Assembly: GCA_003249625.1 (NCBI GenBank)
Contig: QKII01000066.1
Coordinates: 1-18,313 of the forward strand
DNA length: 18,313 bases
DNA from: Propionivibrio sp.
GTDB taxonomy: Bacteria > Pseudomonadota > Gammaproteobacteria > Burkholderiales > Rhodocyclaceae
Direction: 5' to 3'
In this document: one piece after another, positions 1 to 7,889 of the stretch
Layout of the letters: each line of letters opens with the position of its first letter
How positions within the stretch are numbered: the first letter of the stretch is position 1
Notes under the pieces: model-generated
What the model saw: the letters and a program-made list of their open reading frames with translations, nothing else
Told to the model about the DNA's origin: nothing
Database searches by the model: none
Position numbers and translations under genes: made by a program

Positions 1-1
1 C

Positions 2-178
2 GGCAGGAACCGGCTCGGCGAAGTCGATACGATGCGGCGGTACATTTACATTCACGGGTGTCCGGACAGCGAGCCGATCGGGACGCCGCAGTCACACGGG
101 TGCGTTCGCATGCGTAACCGGGACATCGTCGAACTGTTCGATCTTGTCCCGCCTTTTACCCCAGTGGACATCGGCTGA
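2..178 (+). CDS. L,D-transpeptidase (YkuD domain), 3' end only
   Basis: Only the last 58 residues are in the window; the gene begins upstream of base 1. The fragment holds the C-terminal half of a YkuD catalytic domain: YIYIHG (His18 of the fragment), then PIGTPQSHGCVRMRN, which contains the SHGCVR signature with the catalytic Cys34. Family members of the ErfK/YbiS type act in the periplasm. They use this cysteine to make 3-3 peptide cross-links in peptidoglycan or to attach proteins to it; which of these applies cannot be told from the fragment. The stop lies 9 bases before the 3' end of the convergent ygfZ gene, with no terminator hairpin in between. Family assignment is firm, the exact subtype is not. 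Confidence 0.9.
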   Translation, partial: GRNRLGEVDTMRRYIYIHGCPDSEPIGTPQSHGCVRMRNRDIVELFDLVPPFTPVDIG

Positions 179-187
179 ACTGGTAGG

Positions 188-1211
188 TCAGTCAGCCGTT
201 TCCACGAGTGCTACGTTTTCAAGTGTGCAGCGCTCGCCGCTCCGGTCGTCGGCAGTCAAATCTCCATTTTCGATGGTCCCTTCCAGAATGACCGCCAGGC
301 CATCGTAACCGCCGTCAGGGGAGGGGGCGATGCTGGCGATGATTCCGCAAGGCTGTTGCTCCGTCGAGCCTGCAACGGGGTAAACCGCCCCACCGGCGAC
401 AACGCTGCCAGCGGCGTGAAAACGATAGAGATGCCGTTTGACCTTGCCGAGGTACTGGGTACGGGCCACTACTTCCTGCCCGGGATAGCAGCCTTTGTGA
501 AAGCTGACGCCACTTGACCATCTGTGGCACGAAAGCTTCTTTCGTGGCTTCGGCAATGATGGGGATGCCTGCCTGGATATCCAGCCAGCACCATGCTGGC
601 GCACCCGCCGGGACGGCATTTTTTGACAGCGATTCCCAAACAGTGGAGGCTGTTGCGCTGTCGGCGATGATTACGAAGCGCAGTTCATCAAGACGAATCA
701 CTTTAGTCGTTGCGCTTGAGGCGGTACTCATCGGTCCCGTTGGCACGGGCAATCCGGCGCTCTGAAGTGCAGCTTCGGCCTGCGGGCCGGAGACGCCGAG
801 GCAGTTGAACTCCGCCGAGCGATCGACGATGCTGACCTTGGAACGCAGGACATACATTTGCAGTCGTTTCAGGGTAAACGCCAGAAGATCCGCGGAAAGC
901 AGGCCGAGAAAACCGTTGGTATTCCTGCTCAGGATGAAACTGACCAGCATCCGGCCTTTCGGCGAGCACCATCCCGCATATTGGGCGGCGTCTGCGCCGA
1001 GGTGATTGACGTCGCTTGTCAGCTGGTTGTGCAGGAAGGTCTGGGCATCATTTCCCGTGCACTCGAAAGCGGCGAGATGCGTCAGCGGACAGAGTACGGT
1101 CGCCTCGCGTGCGGCCGACAGTTCCCGGGCCGGATCGCCAAAATCGACGATCTGCCCGTTGTCGAAACGTGCACCGTGTGTAGCGAGGTAATCCTGCCAG
1201 TCGGAGGTCAT
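188..1211 (-). pseudogene. ygfZ: ygfZ-like tRNA-modifying / folate-binding protein, frameshifted
   Basis: YgfZ/CAF17 family proteins bind folate and help maintain certain Fe-S enzymes such as MiaB. The N-terminal part runs in one frame from ATG at 1211 (preceded by AAAGGA) through LDIQAGIPIIAEATKEAFVPQM. The C-terminal part continues in another frame with SGVSFHKGCYPGQEVVART, the family's signature loop with its conserved cysteine (KGCYxGQE), and ends at a TGA at 188-190. The frame switch is at about 511-520. Family members carry several more residues between FVPQM and GGVSF, so a net loss of roughly 14 bases is inferred, not a single-base slip. As given, the first frame runs on into an unrelated tail and stops at 315, losing the signature loop. 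It is either a pseudogene or a sequence/assembly error. It is divergent from mltG. Confidence 0.85.
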
Positions 1212-1380
1212 GTCTTTTCCTTTGCGTTATGCCATCGAGCCGGAAATCGAAAGTGCTCATGGACTTGGCGATTACGACCCGGAAAACGGGCGGTCGGTTC
1301 AGTCCTGTGCTCTTCGGCTATTATATCGCCCTCGCTGAATCGCCCCGTTTCGTGCTTTCTCCATTCTTACCTCACGTACG
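1212..1380. promoter_or_regulatory. divergent intergenic region with candidate -10 box (ygfZ / mltG)
   Basis: This region separates divergent ygfZ and mltG and should carry promoters for both. A perfect TATAAT lies on the - strand at 1325-1320, about 109 bases upstream of the ygfZ ATG. No convincing -35 hexamer sits 16-18 bases before it (that stretch is GC-rich, near AACGGGG). On the + strand the same AT-rich patch reads TATTAT with a weak GGTTCA at -35 spacing, which could serve mltG. A shared bidirectional promoter is an inference from position and one hexamer only. No small gene is evident. Confidence 0.35.
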
Positions 1381-2369
1381 ATGCTCCGACTGCTCAGAAC
1401 CCTGTTGCTTGGCGTAGTGCTGCTGTCGGCTTGCGCCGCCGGCGGGTTCTATTGGCTGGTTACCAAGCCGTTGGCGCTCGGTGGCGACCGAGTCGAGTTC
1501 AGCGTTACACGGGGAAGTGGTATGCGTGCCGTGGCACGGGAAATTACCTCTGCCGGGGTTCCGTTCGAACCCCTGGTGCTGGTCGCATTGGGGCGTTTGT
1601 TGCGCGTGGATGCATCGATCAAGGCAGGGAGCTATGAGATCGCCAAGGGCGAATCTCTGCTCGATCTGTTGCAGAAACTGACCCGCGGTGACGTGATGCT
1701 ATCCGAGATCGTTTGGCTGGAAGGATGGACTTTCAGGCAGATGCGCGAACGACTGGACGCGCATCCCGACCTGCTACATGACTCGACAGGCTTGACCGAC
1801 ATGGAAATCATGCGTCGGATCGGCGCCGAAGGCGTAGTACCGGAAGGGTATTTTTTCCCGGACACGTATCTGTTTGCAAAGAAATCACGGGATGTCGAAG
1901 TGCTGGCCCGCGCCTACCGCGCGATGCAGCGGCACGTAGCGCAGGAATGGGAGGGAAGGGTGCCAGGACTTCCATTCGCCAATCCTTGATTCTTGCGTCG
2001 ATAGTGGAGAAGGAAACCGGTCGTGAGCAGGATCGCTCGATGGTGGCGGCCGTATTCATCAACCGCCTGAAACGGGGAATGCTGCTGCAAACGGACCCGA
2101 CCGTCATTTACGGTCTCGGCCAGAGCTTCGACGGCAACCTGCGCAAGCGGGATTTGCTCGCCGACACCCCTTACAACACCTACACGCGCGCAGGCCTGCC
2201 ACCGACGCCGATTGCCATGCCGGGATTGGCGTCCATCCAGGCCGTACTGCATCCAGCCGAAAGTTCGGCGCTTTATTTCGTGGCGCGCGGCGACGGCAGC
2301 AGTCATTTTTCGCAAACCCTCGACGAACACAACAACGCTGTTAACCGCTTTCAGCGTAAATCGCGCTAA
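1381..2369 (+). pseudogene. mltG: endolytic transglycosylase MltG (YceG-like), frameshifted
   Basis: MltG is an inner-membrane lytic transglycosylase that cuts nascent peptidoglycan strands. The first frame, from ATG 1381, has an N-terminal membrane anchor (LLLGVVLLSACAAGGFYWLV), a LysM-like region and [12 protein letters not shown], then stops at TGA 1987-1989 just after GLPFANP. The rest continues in another frame from about 1980: [19 protein letters not shown] (with the family's catalytic glutamate) through [12 protein letters not shown] to TAA 2367-2369. Family members have about three extra residues between the proline and LILAS, so a net loss of about 10 bases fits. The total length (about 330 codons) otherwise matches the family. 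As given, the first frame would make a catalytically dead anchor. No clear Shine-Dalgarno precedes the ATG. First gene of the tmk-holB-pilZ-tatD operon. Confidence 0.88.
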
Positions 2370-2373
2370 GGAG
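2368..2373 (+). promoter_or_regulatory. Shine-Dalgarno that selects a TTG start for tmk
   Basis: AAGGAG overlaps the mltG stop codon (TAA 2367-2369) and lies 7 bases before TTG 2381. The first in-frame ATG (2393) is 19 bases away, which is too far. This favours the TTG start and suggests translational coupling to mltG, which the mltG lesion would disturb. Confidence 0.7.
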
Positions 2374-2380
2374 AGATTAC

Positions 2381-3016
2381 TTGCCTCAAAACATGACGCG
2401 CCCGCGCGGAAAATTCATCACCTTCGAGGGCATCGACGGAGCCGGGAAGAGCACGCATATTGCGACGGTCGTCGAACTCTTGCGGAAAAAAGGGGTTGAA
2501 GTAGTGGCGACGCGTGAGCCGGGAGGCACCTCTCTTGGAGAAAAATTGCGAGAACTGTTGCTGCACGAACCGATGCATCTTGAAACCGAGGCGCTGTTGA
2601 TGTTCGCTGCACGGCGAGAACACCTTGCGCAGGTGATCGAGCCTGCACTGGCACGCGGAGCGTGGGTCGTTTGTGACCGCTTCAGCGATGCAACCTACGC
2701 GTATCAAGGTGGCGGCAGGGGCCTGGACAAGACCAAATTTCTTGCGCTTGAGCAATGGGTGCATGGCCATTTGCAACCCGACCTTACGTTCTTGTTCGAT
2801 CTTCCTCCCGATGTCGCGAGCGAGCGTCTCGCCAAGGATGGGCGCGATCTCGACAAATTTGAAAAGGAACTCGTCGATTTCCATGTGCGCGTCCGCCAGG
2901 CGTATCTGGAGCGAGCGGCATCGGCACCTTCTCGGATTGCCGTGATCAATGCCGGGCAGCCGATTAACTCAATAAAGAAAGAAGTTGAAGATTACGTTAT
3001 AGATCGTTGTTTATGA
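2381..3016 (+). CDS. tmk: thymidylate kinase (dTMP kinase)
   Basis: Phosphorylates dTMP to dTDP with ATP in the cytoplasm, a required step of dTTP synthesis. From the TTG start it is 211 residues, a normal length. Visible motifs are the P-loop GIDGAGKST (17-25), [10 protein letters not shown] (44-53, dTMP site), [19 protein letters not shown] (98-116, DRY/F motif) and a LID region near [17 protein letters not shown]. The start is TTG, chosen because AAGGAG is spaced 7 bases before it; an ATG 12 bases further in is the alternative and would remove only four residues. The TGA stop overlaps the holB ATG (ATGA), so the two are probably translationally coupled. Intact and expected to be essential. 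Confidence 0.96.
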   Translation: MPQNMTRPRGKFITFEGIDGAGKSTHIATVVELLRKKGVEVVATREPGGTSLGEKLRELLLHEPMHLETEALLMFAARREHLAQVIEPALARGAWVVCDRFSDATYAYQGGGRGLDKTKFLALEQWVHGHLQPDLTFLFDLPPDVASERLAKDGRDLDKFEKELVDFHVRVRQAYLERAASAPSRIAVINAGQPINSIKKEVEDYVIDRCL

Positions 3017-4062
3017 AAATAATTGATCTTCATGAAAGCGTCTGGAAGCAACTCGGGGCACGGCGAGCACATTTGCCGCACGCGCTTCTGCTCACCGGAC
3101 CGCGTGGAATCGGCAAATCTGCACTGGCGCGCAGCTTTGCGGAATCGCTGCTTTGCGAGAATCCATCATCGGCGCTGACTGCGTGCGGTTCGTGCTTGGC
3201 CTGCGGCTGGCTGAAGCAGGGTAATCATCCGGATTTTCGGTTGATTCAGCCTGAAGCTATGGAAGACGGTGAGGAGACGGCTTCCAGTACAGGGACGACC
3301 GCGAAGAAAAAGCCGAGCCAGCAGATCACCATTGATCAGATTCGTGGACTCGATGAATTCCTGCATGTCGGTACCCATCGTCACGGGGTCCGTGTCGTGC
3401 TTATCTGCCCGGCGGAGGCAATGAATCGCTCGACGGCGAATTCACTTCTTAAGTCACTTGAAGAGCCATCGCCAAGTACTTTGTTTTTATTAGTTTCCGA
3501 TGATGTACAGCGTCTATTGCCGACAATCCGCAGTCGTTGTCAGCACGTCCCTGTGACGGTGCCGGAGCACGCGCGCGCCTTGGAGTGGGTAGCGGGGGCC
3601 GGAGTTGACGATCCGGAGCGGTGGCTGTCCCTGGCCGGTGGTGCGCCGCTGCTGGCGGTCGAACTCGGCGGCGGCGAGGAGCGCGCCCTGGTCGATGCGC
3701 TCGTCGTCGAACTGGCAAAAGGTCGAAACCTCGATCCCATGGGAACTGCCGCGGCCATTGACAAAGTGATCAAGTCAGAGAAACGTCCCGTGCCGTTGAG
3801 GCGGGCGGTCGAATGGCTCCAGAAGTGGCTTTCCGATCTGCTCGTCATCAAGGCCGGGGGCGTACCGCGCTATTTCACGGCACACGCATCCGCCTTAAGC
3901 GATTCAAGCCGCTTTGCCACGCTGCCCGGCTTGTTGGCATTCAGTCGTAAAGCGCTACAATACCGCCAGCATTGTGAGCAACCCGTGAATAGCCGACTGT
4001 TTTTCGAGGATGTTTTTCTGAATTACGCGGCGTTGTTCCGTTCTGACCGAGACAGCAATTAA
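3013..4062 (+). CDS. holB: DNA polymerase III subunit delta'
   Basis: Delta' is a stator subunit of the clamp loader that places the beta sliding clamp on DNA. The 349-residue product has a Walker A-like GPRGIGKS (29-36), a zinc-binding cysteine cluster (Cys48, Cys58, Cys61, Cys64 in CGSCLACGW), the sensor region LLKSLEEPS (145-153) and the SRC motif in TIRSRCQ (174-176). Between the Zn module and the second half lies a low-complexity, charged linker (about 80-102, [17 protein letters not shown]). ATG 3013 is preferred because it overlaps the tmk stop; an in-frame TTG at 3007 is possible. The TAA stop overlaps the pilZ ATG by one base. Confidence 0.95.
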   Translation: MKIIDLHESVWKQLGARRAHLPHALLLTGPRGIGKSALARSFAESLLCENPSSALTACGSCLACGWLKQGNHPDFRLIQPEAMEDGEETASSTGTTAKKKPSQQITIDQIRGLDEFLHVGTHRHGVRVVLICPAEAMNRSTANSLLKSLEEPSPSTLFLLVSDDVQRLLPTIRSRCQHVPVTVPEHARALEWVAGAGVDDPERWLSLAGGAPLLAVELGGGEERALVDALVVELAKGRNLDPMGTAAAIDKVIKSEKRPVPLRRAVEWLQKWLSDLLVIKAGGVPRYFTAHASALSDSSRFATLPGLLAFSRKALQYRQHCEQPVNSRLFFEDVFLNYAALFRSDRDSN

Positions 4063-4433
4063 TGGCCGAAGCCCCCGAATCCAGACCCGTTGCACCACGC
4101 CCGAGCGTCCTGTCGCTGAATATCAACTCGAAATCGGCGCTCTATGCTGCCTATATGCCGTTTTTGCGCAACGGTGGCATCTTCATTCCGACCACCCGTA
4201 CCTATAACGTCGGCGACGAGGTTTTCATGTTGCTCGCGTTGATGGACGATCCGACGAAGTTGCCCATCGCCGGGACAGTGGTCTGGATGACGCCGCCGGG
4301 AGCACAAAACAGCAAAGCGCAGGGCATCGGTGTGCACTTCAAGAACGACGAGAGCGGCATTGAGGCCAAGCGCAAGATCGAAGCTCTCCTGGGCGGCGTT
4401 ATGCAGTCGAGTCGGCCGACTCACACCATGTAG
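4062..4433 (+). CDS. pilZ: PilZ-domain protein (type IV pilus PilZ ortholog)
   Basis: The 123-residue single-domain protein begins at an ATG that overlaps the holB stop (TAATG). It has the PilZ beta-barrel pattern: LYAAYMPFLRNGGIFIPTTRTYNVGDEVFMLLALMDDP, then IAGTVVWMTPPGAQNSKAQGIGVHF. The c-di-GMP-binding RxxxR and D/NxSxxG motifs of YcgR-type PilZ domains are not seen. This is known for the namesake PilZ, which acts in type IV pilus assembly through protein contacts and not by binding c-di-GMP. The tmk-holB-pilZ-tatD neighbourhood matches the conserved location of the namesake gene in Gram-negative bacteria, so orthology is likely. No pilus genes are in the window. Confidence 0.9.
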   Translation: MAEAPESRPVAPRPSVLSLNINSKSALYAAYMPFLRNGGIFIPTTRTYNVGDEVFMLLALMDDPTKLPIAGTVVWMTPPGAQNSKAQGIGVHFKNDESGIEAKRKIEALLGGVMQSSRPTHTM

Positions 4434-4446
4434 CCACATACCATAG

Positions 4447-5223
4447 ATGCTTGTTGACTCCCATTGCCACGTTGATTTGCCCGAACTGGCGGGAAATCTC
4501 GACCAGATCCTCAATTCGATGCAGCAAGCCGATGTTGGCTGCGCTGTTTGCATCGGGGTGACACTGGAGGACTTTCCGCGGATTCTTTCACTTGCAGAGA
4601 CTTGTCCGCAGGTTTTCGCCACCGTGGGCGTGCATCCCGAGAACACCGGTGTGCAAGAGCCTACCGTTGACGATCTGGTGAAGCTTGCCGAACATCCCCG
4701 GGTGATCGGTATCGGTGAGACCGGTCTCGATTACTACTGGCACAAGGACGCGCCCGAGTGGCAGCGTGAGCGGTTCCGGACGCATATCCGTGCAGCGCGT
4801 GCCGCCGGAAAACCACTGGTCGTCCATAACCGCGAAGCGACCGCGGATACGTTGCGCGTGTTGGCCGAGGAACATGCTGGCGATTCAGGGGGCGTTCTGC
4901 ACTGCTTCACGGAAAGCTGGGACGTCGCACAGGCGGCCTTGGACCTCGGGTTTTACATCTCGATATCGGGCATCGTTACGTTCAAGAACGCTCATCTGGT
5001 TAAAGAAGTCGCGCGCCGTGTTCCGCTCGACCGACTGCTCGTCGAGACCGACTCACCTTACCTGGCGCCGGTTCCCTTCCGCGGGAAAGTCAATCAGCCT
5101 GCCTATGTCAGGAAGGTTGCCGAAGAGATCGCCGCTTTGCGCGAGGTCTCTTACGAGACGATAGCCAAGGCGACAACGGATAATTTCTTTCGCCTGTTTC
5201 AGGCAGCACAACCATTGAACTGA
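4447..5223 (+). CDS. tatD: TatD-family metal-dependent hydrolase / DNase
   Basis: The 258-residue TIM-barrel hydrolase has a complete metal site: His6 and His8 in DSHCHVD, Glu91 in GIGETGLDYYW, His127 in VVHNRE, His152 in LHCFTES and Asp202 in ETDSPYLAPVP. Members (YcfH/TatD group) are cytoplasmic, metal-dependent nucleases or phosphoesterases with roles proposed in DNA repair; the physiological substrate is not settled. It sits 13 bases after pilZ in the operon and only 2 bases before the ankyrin gene. The E. coli ycfH gene likewise follows holB. No strong Shine-Dalgarno is seen, but the start is fixed by the conserved DSHCH at the N-terminus. Confidence 0.94.
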   Translation: MLVDSHCHVDLPELAGNLDQILNSMQQADVGCAVCIGVTLEDFPRILSLAETCPQVFATVGVHPENTGVQEPTVDDLVKLAEHPRVIGIGETGLDYYWHKDAPEWQRERFRTHIRAARAAGKPLVVHNREATADTLRVLAEEHAGDSGGVLHCFTESWDVAQAALDLGFYISISGIVTFKNAHLVKEVARRVPLDRLLVETDSPYLAPVPFRGKVNQPAYVRKVAEEIAALREVSYETIAKATTDNFFRLFQAAQPLN

Positions 5224-5225
5224 CC

Positions 5226-5888
5226 ATGAAAAAGCGTATTTTTTGCGGCTTGTTTGCCGTTCTGCTTCCGTTCGCCGTTGCCGCCGGGGCGCTTAACGAT
5301 CTAGAAGAGGCAATGATTCGTCACGACCCGGGCGAAGCCATCAATCTGATCAAACGGGGAATCGACGTGAATACTGTGGACAAGCAAGGCGATACGCTGC
5401 TGATCCAGGCGGTCAAGCGCGATATGCCGCAACTGTTCGATTATCTTTTGCAGCACCGTGCACGCCTTAATACACAAAACAGCAACGGGGAAACGGCATT
5501 AAGCATTGCCGCCTATCACGGGCGCGAACAATTCGTTCAGAGGCTTGTAGAAGCCGGTGCAGAGATTAATTTCTTCGGTTGGCCGCCGCTCACCTATGCC
5601 GCGTACAACGGGCACACCAAGATTGTCGACTATCTGATTAGCCGCGGCGCGGAAGTCGACGGAAAGACGGAGAACGGTTCGACGGCGCTGTTTTTCGCCG
5701 CTCGCTTCGGACACGTCGATACCGTCAAGGTGCTGCTCAAGCAGGGTGCCGATCCCACGATCATCAACGAAAACGATGAAACGGCTGTCGACTGGGCGTT
5801 GAAGGGCCGGAATACCGATATCGAGGACCTTGTCCGCAAGGCCGGTGGCCGTTCGGGAAAAGCGGTGACGATCGAGTTGTCGAAGTAA
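5226..5888 (+). CDS. exported ankyrin-repeat protein
   Basis: The 220-residue protein starts with a signal peptide (MKKRIFCGLFAVLLPFAVAAGA, probable cleavage near 20-22). About five ankyrin repeats follow: roughly 51-84 (GDTLLIQAVKRD), 85-117 (GETALSIAAYHG), 118-146 (a short repeat, PPLTYAAYNG), 147-179 (GSTALFFAARFG) and 180-207 (DETAVDWALKG). Ankyrin repeats are protein-binding scaffolds and no catalytic domain is visible, so it is probably a periplasmic binding or scaffold protein of unknown partner. It starts 2 bases after tatD and appears to be the last gene of this + strand operon. It converges on ctaA with 18 bases between stops and no visible terminator. Confidence 0.88.
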   Translation: MKKRIFCGLFAVLLPFAVAAGALNDLEEAMIRHDPGEAINLIKRGIDVNTVDKQGDTLLIQAVKRDMPQLFDYLLQHRARLNTQNSNGETALSIAAYHGREQFVQRLVEAGAEINFFGWPPLTYAAYNGHTKIVDYLISRGAEVDGKTENGSTALFFAARFGHVDTVKVLLKQGADPTIINENDETAVDWALKGRNTDIEDLVRKAGGRSGKAVTIELSK

Positions 5889-5906
5889 GCAACATTCAGT
5901 CGAGGG

Positions 5907-6941
5907 TCACCCGGAGGTCAGTGCGGAAGAAGGTTGAAGTGAGCGGGAGCGAGCGCTTTGCCGCCACAGCAGGAAGTTGAGGGCGAGATGAACGCTCAGC
6001 AGGGCAGCAGCCCCGGTGTTGTGGGCGACCGCCAGTGAAAGCGGCAGAGACAGCAGAACGTTGGCGATACCCAAGCCAAGCTGCACCAGCAGCAAAAGTG
6101 CGAGCACGATTCCCCAGCCTTGCCACGCTGGCAGACGGCATAGCCTGACTGCCAGCGTTCCCGCCATCAGCGCGACAATCAGTGCCCCGATCCGGTGCGA
6201 CCAGTGGATGGCGATCAATGCCGTGCCAGGCAGAAAATCGCCCGCGCCGGTGCGACCCAACTCGCGGTGCAGGCTGAACGCGGCGCCGAAATCCATTTCC
6301 GGAAGCCAGGAACCCAGACAGGTCGGGAAATCGTTACAGATGAGCGCTGCGTAATTGCTGCTCACCCAGCCGCCGAGCGCAATCTGCGCGATGACTGCAA
6401 GGAGGGATAGCGTCGCGAGAAAGCGCGGCGTTTCCGAGTCGGCGGAATCCCGTCGGGCGACAGGTGCATATTGGAAGAGCAGCAGCCATACGAGCAGGGC
6501 CAGGGTTGTCATGCCGCCAAGAAGATGGGCGGTGACGACGAGAGGCCTGAGCTGCAGAGTGACCGTCCACATCCCGAGCATTGCCTGCAGGACTACGATG
6601 CCAAGCAGGGCCGTGGCGGCCCACGGGGAGCGGCCCGCGGTCCGGCGGATCTTCCATGCCAGACCTGCAATTACCGCGATCAAAAGTCCGAGTATTCCGG
6701 CAAGGTAGCGGTGGACCATTTCCCTCCACGCCTTGTGCGTTTCCACGGGATTCCCGGGAAAAGCCTGTAGCGCCGTGGATTGCTCGTGAGCGGTGTCGGG
6801 CACGCCGATCAGGTGGCCGTAACAACCCGGCCAGTCCGGACAACCGAGTCCGGCGTCCGAAAGCCGGACATAGGCGCCGAGCGAAATGACGCACAGCGCG
6901 ACCAGCGTCGCAACGACGAGCAGCATGCGATAGAGATGCAT
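5907..6941 (-). CDS. ctaA: heme A synthase (COX15/CtaA)
   Basis: Oxidises the C8 methyl of heme O to the formyl group of heme A, the cofactor of the oxidase encoded upstream. The 344-residue membrane protein has about eight hydrophobic segments. It has an N-terminal RLSDAGLGCPDWPGCYG loop (the cysteine pair of one half), VHRYLAGI and AHLLGG, and in the second half ICNDFPTCLG, HWSHRIGALIVALM and AVAHNTGAA, supplying the conserved heme-ligand histidines. ATG 6941 (MHLYRML) lies 7 bases after the ctaB stop and starts right before the first membrane segment. An upstream in-frame start at 6980 would overlap ctaB by 32 bases and adds a non-family tail. Last gene of the cox locus on this strand. Confidence 0.94.
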   Translation of the reverse strand: MHLYRMLLVVATLVALCVISLGAYVRLSDAGLGCPDWPGCYGHLIGVPDTAHEQSTALQAFPGNPVETHKAWREMVHRYLAGILGLLIAVIAGLAWKIRRTAGRSPWAATALLGIVVLQAMLGMWTVTLQLRPLVVTAHLLGGMTTLALLVWLLLFQYAPVARRDSADSETPRFLATLSLLAVIAQIALGGWVSSNYAALICNDFPTCLGSWLPEMDFGAAFSLHRELGRTGAGDFLPGTALIAIHWSHRIGALIVALMAGTLAVRLCRLPAWQGWGIVLALLLLVQLGLGIANVLLSLPLSLAVAHNTGAAALLSVHLALNFLLWRQSARSRSLQPSSALTSG

Positions 6942-6948
6942 GGGGTTC

Positions 6949-7872
6949 TTACGCGAAATGATCCACCAGGAGCGCGGCAAACAGCAGCGTCAGGTAGATG
7001 ATCGACCAACGGAATGTACGCCGCGCCAATGCGTCACTGTAGCGCCGGCATAGTGCGATTGAATGTCCCAGGAAAACGGCGCCGAGAAGAAGCGCCACCA
7101 CCAGGTAGCCCGGACCGCTCATGCCGATCAAGTAAGGCGCGGTCGATGCTACGCACAGCAGGACGACATAGAACAAACTGTGGCGACACGTGTGCGTAAT
7201 TCCATGGGTAACCGGCAGCATCGGCAGGCCGGCCTTGGCATAATCGTCCCGGCGGTAGCAGGCGAGCGCCCAGAAGTGCGGCGGCGTCCATACGAAGACG
7301 ATGAGGAAGAGTGCGAGCGCGCCCTCCGACACCGATCCGGTCATGGCGGACCACCCGAGCAGTGGCGGCATGGCGCCGGCTGCGCCCCCGATGACGATAT
7401 TCATCGGCGTCGTGGGTTTGAGCAGGACGGTGTAGATCACCGCATAACCAAGAAACGTGGCCAGGGTCAACCACATCGTCAGCGGGTTGACCAACGCGTA
7501 CAGGAGCCATAGTCCGCAGCCGCCGACCAGCATCGCCAGCGTCATGGTTTCGGCCGCCGAAGCGGTACCCCGCGCCGTCGGGCGCCAGCGCGTACGCACC
7601 ATCATCGCGTCGACAGTCCGTTCGACGAGGCAGTTGATTGCTGCCGCCGCGCCGGCGACCAGCGCAATGCCCACCGAGGCAGCCAGGAATCGTCCGAACG
7701 GGGGGAGATCCGGCGAAGCGAGGAACATGCCGATCATCGCAGTGAATACGATCAAACTGTTGACCCGCGGCTTGCACAAGGTGAAGAAGTCGGCGAGTCG
7801 TTCTCCGATCCGGCGCGGGGCATCGATAGCGCTGATAGCGTCGTGGGTACTGTTTTGTGTTGCGGCGGACAT
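6949..7872 (-). CDS. ctaB: heme O synthase (protoheme IX farnesyltransferase, COX10/CtaB)
   Basis: Transfers a farnesyl group to heme B to give heme O, the substrate of CtaA. The 307-residue UbiA-type prenyltransferase shows the first prenyl-diphosphate motif as [19 protein letters not shown] and the second as [16 protein letters not shown]. It has about nine membrane segments beginning at [22 protein letters not shown] 7872 (MSAATQNS) is chosen because AAGGGGAGG is correctly spaced before it; the in-frame TTG at 7893 lies upstream of that Shine-Dalgarno. It sits 17 bases after the SCO-like gene and 7 bases before ctaA. The order ctaB-ctaA is the reverse of what I regard as usual in Betaproteobacteria. 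Confidence 0.95.
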   Translation of the reverse strand: MSAATQNSTHDAISAIDAPRRIGERLADFFTLCKPRVNSLIVFTAMIGMFLASPDLPPFGRFLAASVGIALVAGAAAAINCLVERTVDAMMVRTRWRPTARGTASAAETMTLAMLVGGCGLWLLYALVNPLTMWLTLATFLGYAVIYTVLLKPTTPMNIVIGGAAGAMPPLLGWSAMTGSVSEGALALFLIVFVWTPPHFWALACYRRDDYAKAGLPMLPVTHGITHTCRHSLFYVVLLCVASTAPYLIGMSGPGYLVVALLLGAVFLGHSIALCRRYSDALARRTFRWSIIYLTLLFAALLVDHFA

Positions 7873-7878
7873 GGCGGA

Positions 7879-7887
7879 CCTCCCCTT
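7879..7887 (-). promoter_or_regulatory. Shine-Dalgarno of ctaB
   Basis: AAGGGGAGG on the - strand ends 6 bases before ATG 7872 and decides the ctaB start against the upstream in-frame TTG (7893). Confidence 0.7.
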
Positions 7888-7889
7888 GC

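Noticed and set aside
1975..1995. Programmed -1 frameshift in mltG
   Set aside because: No X XXY YYZ slippery heptamer is present, and a simple slip would still leave about three family residues missing. A deletion or assembly error fits better.
4062..4433. c-di-GMP receptor function for the PilZ protein
   Set aside because: The RxxxR and D/NxSxxG ligand-binding motifs are absent, and the genomic position matches the non-binding PilZ ortholog.
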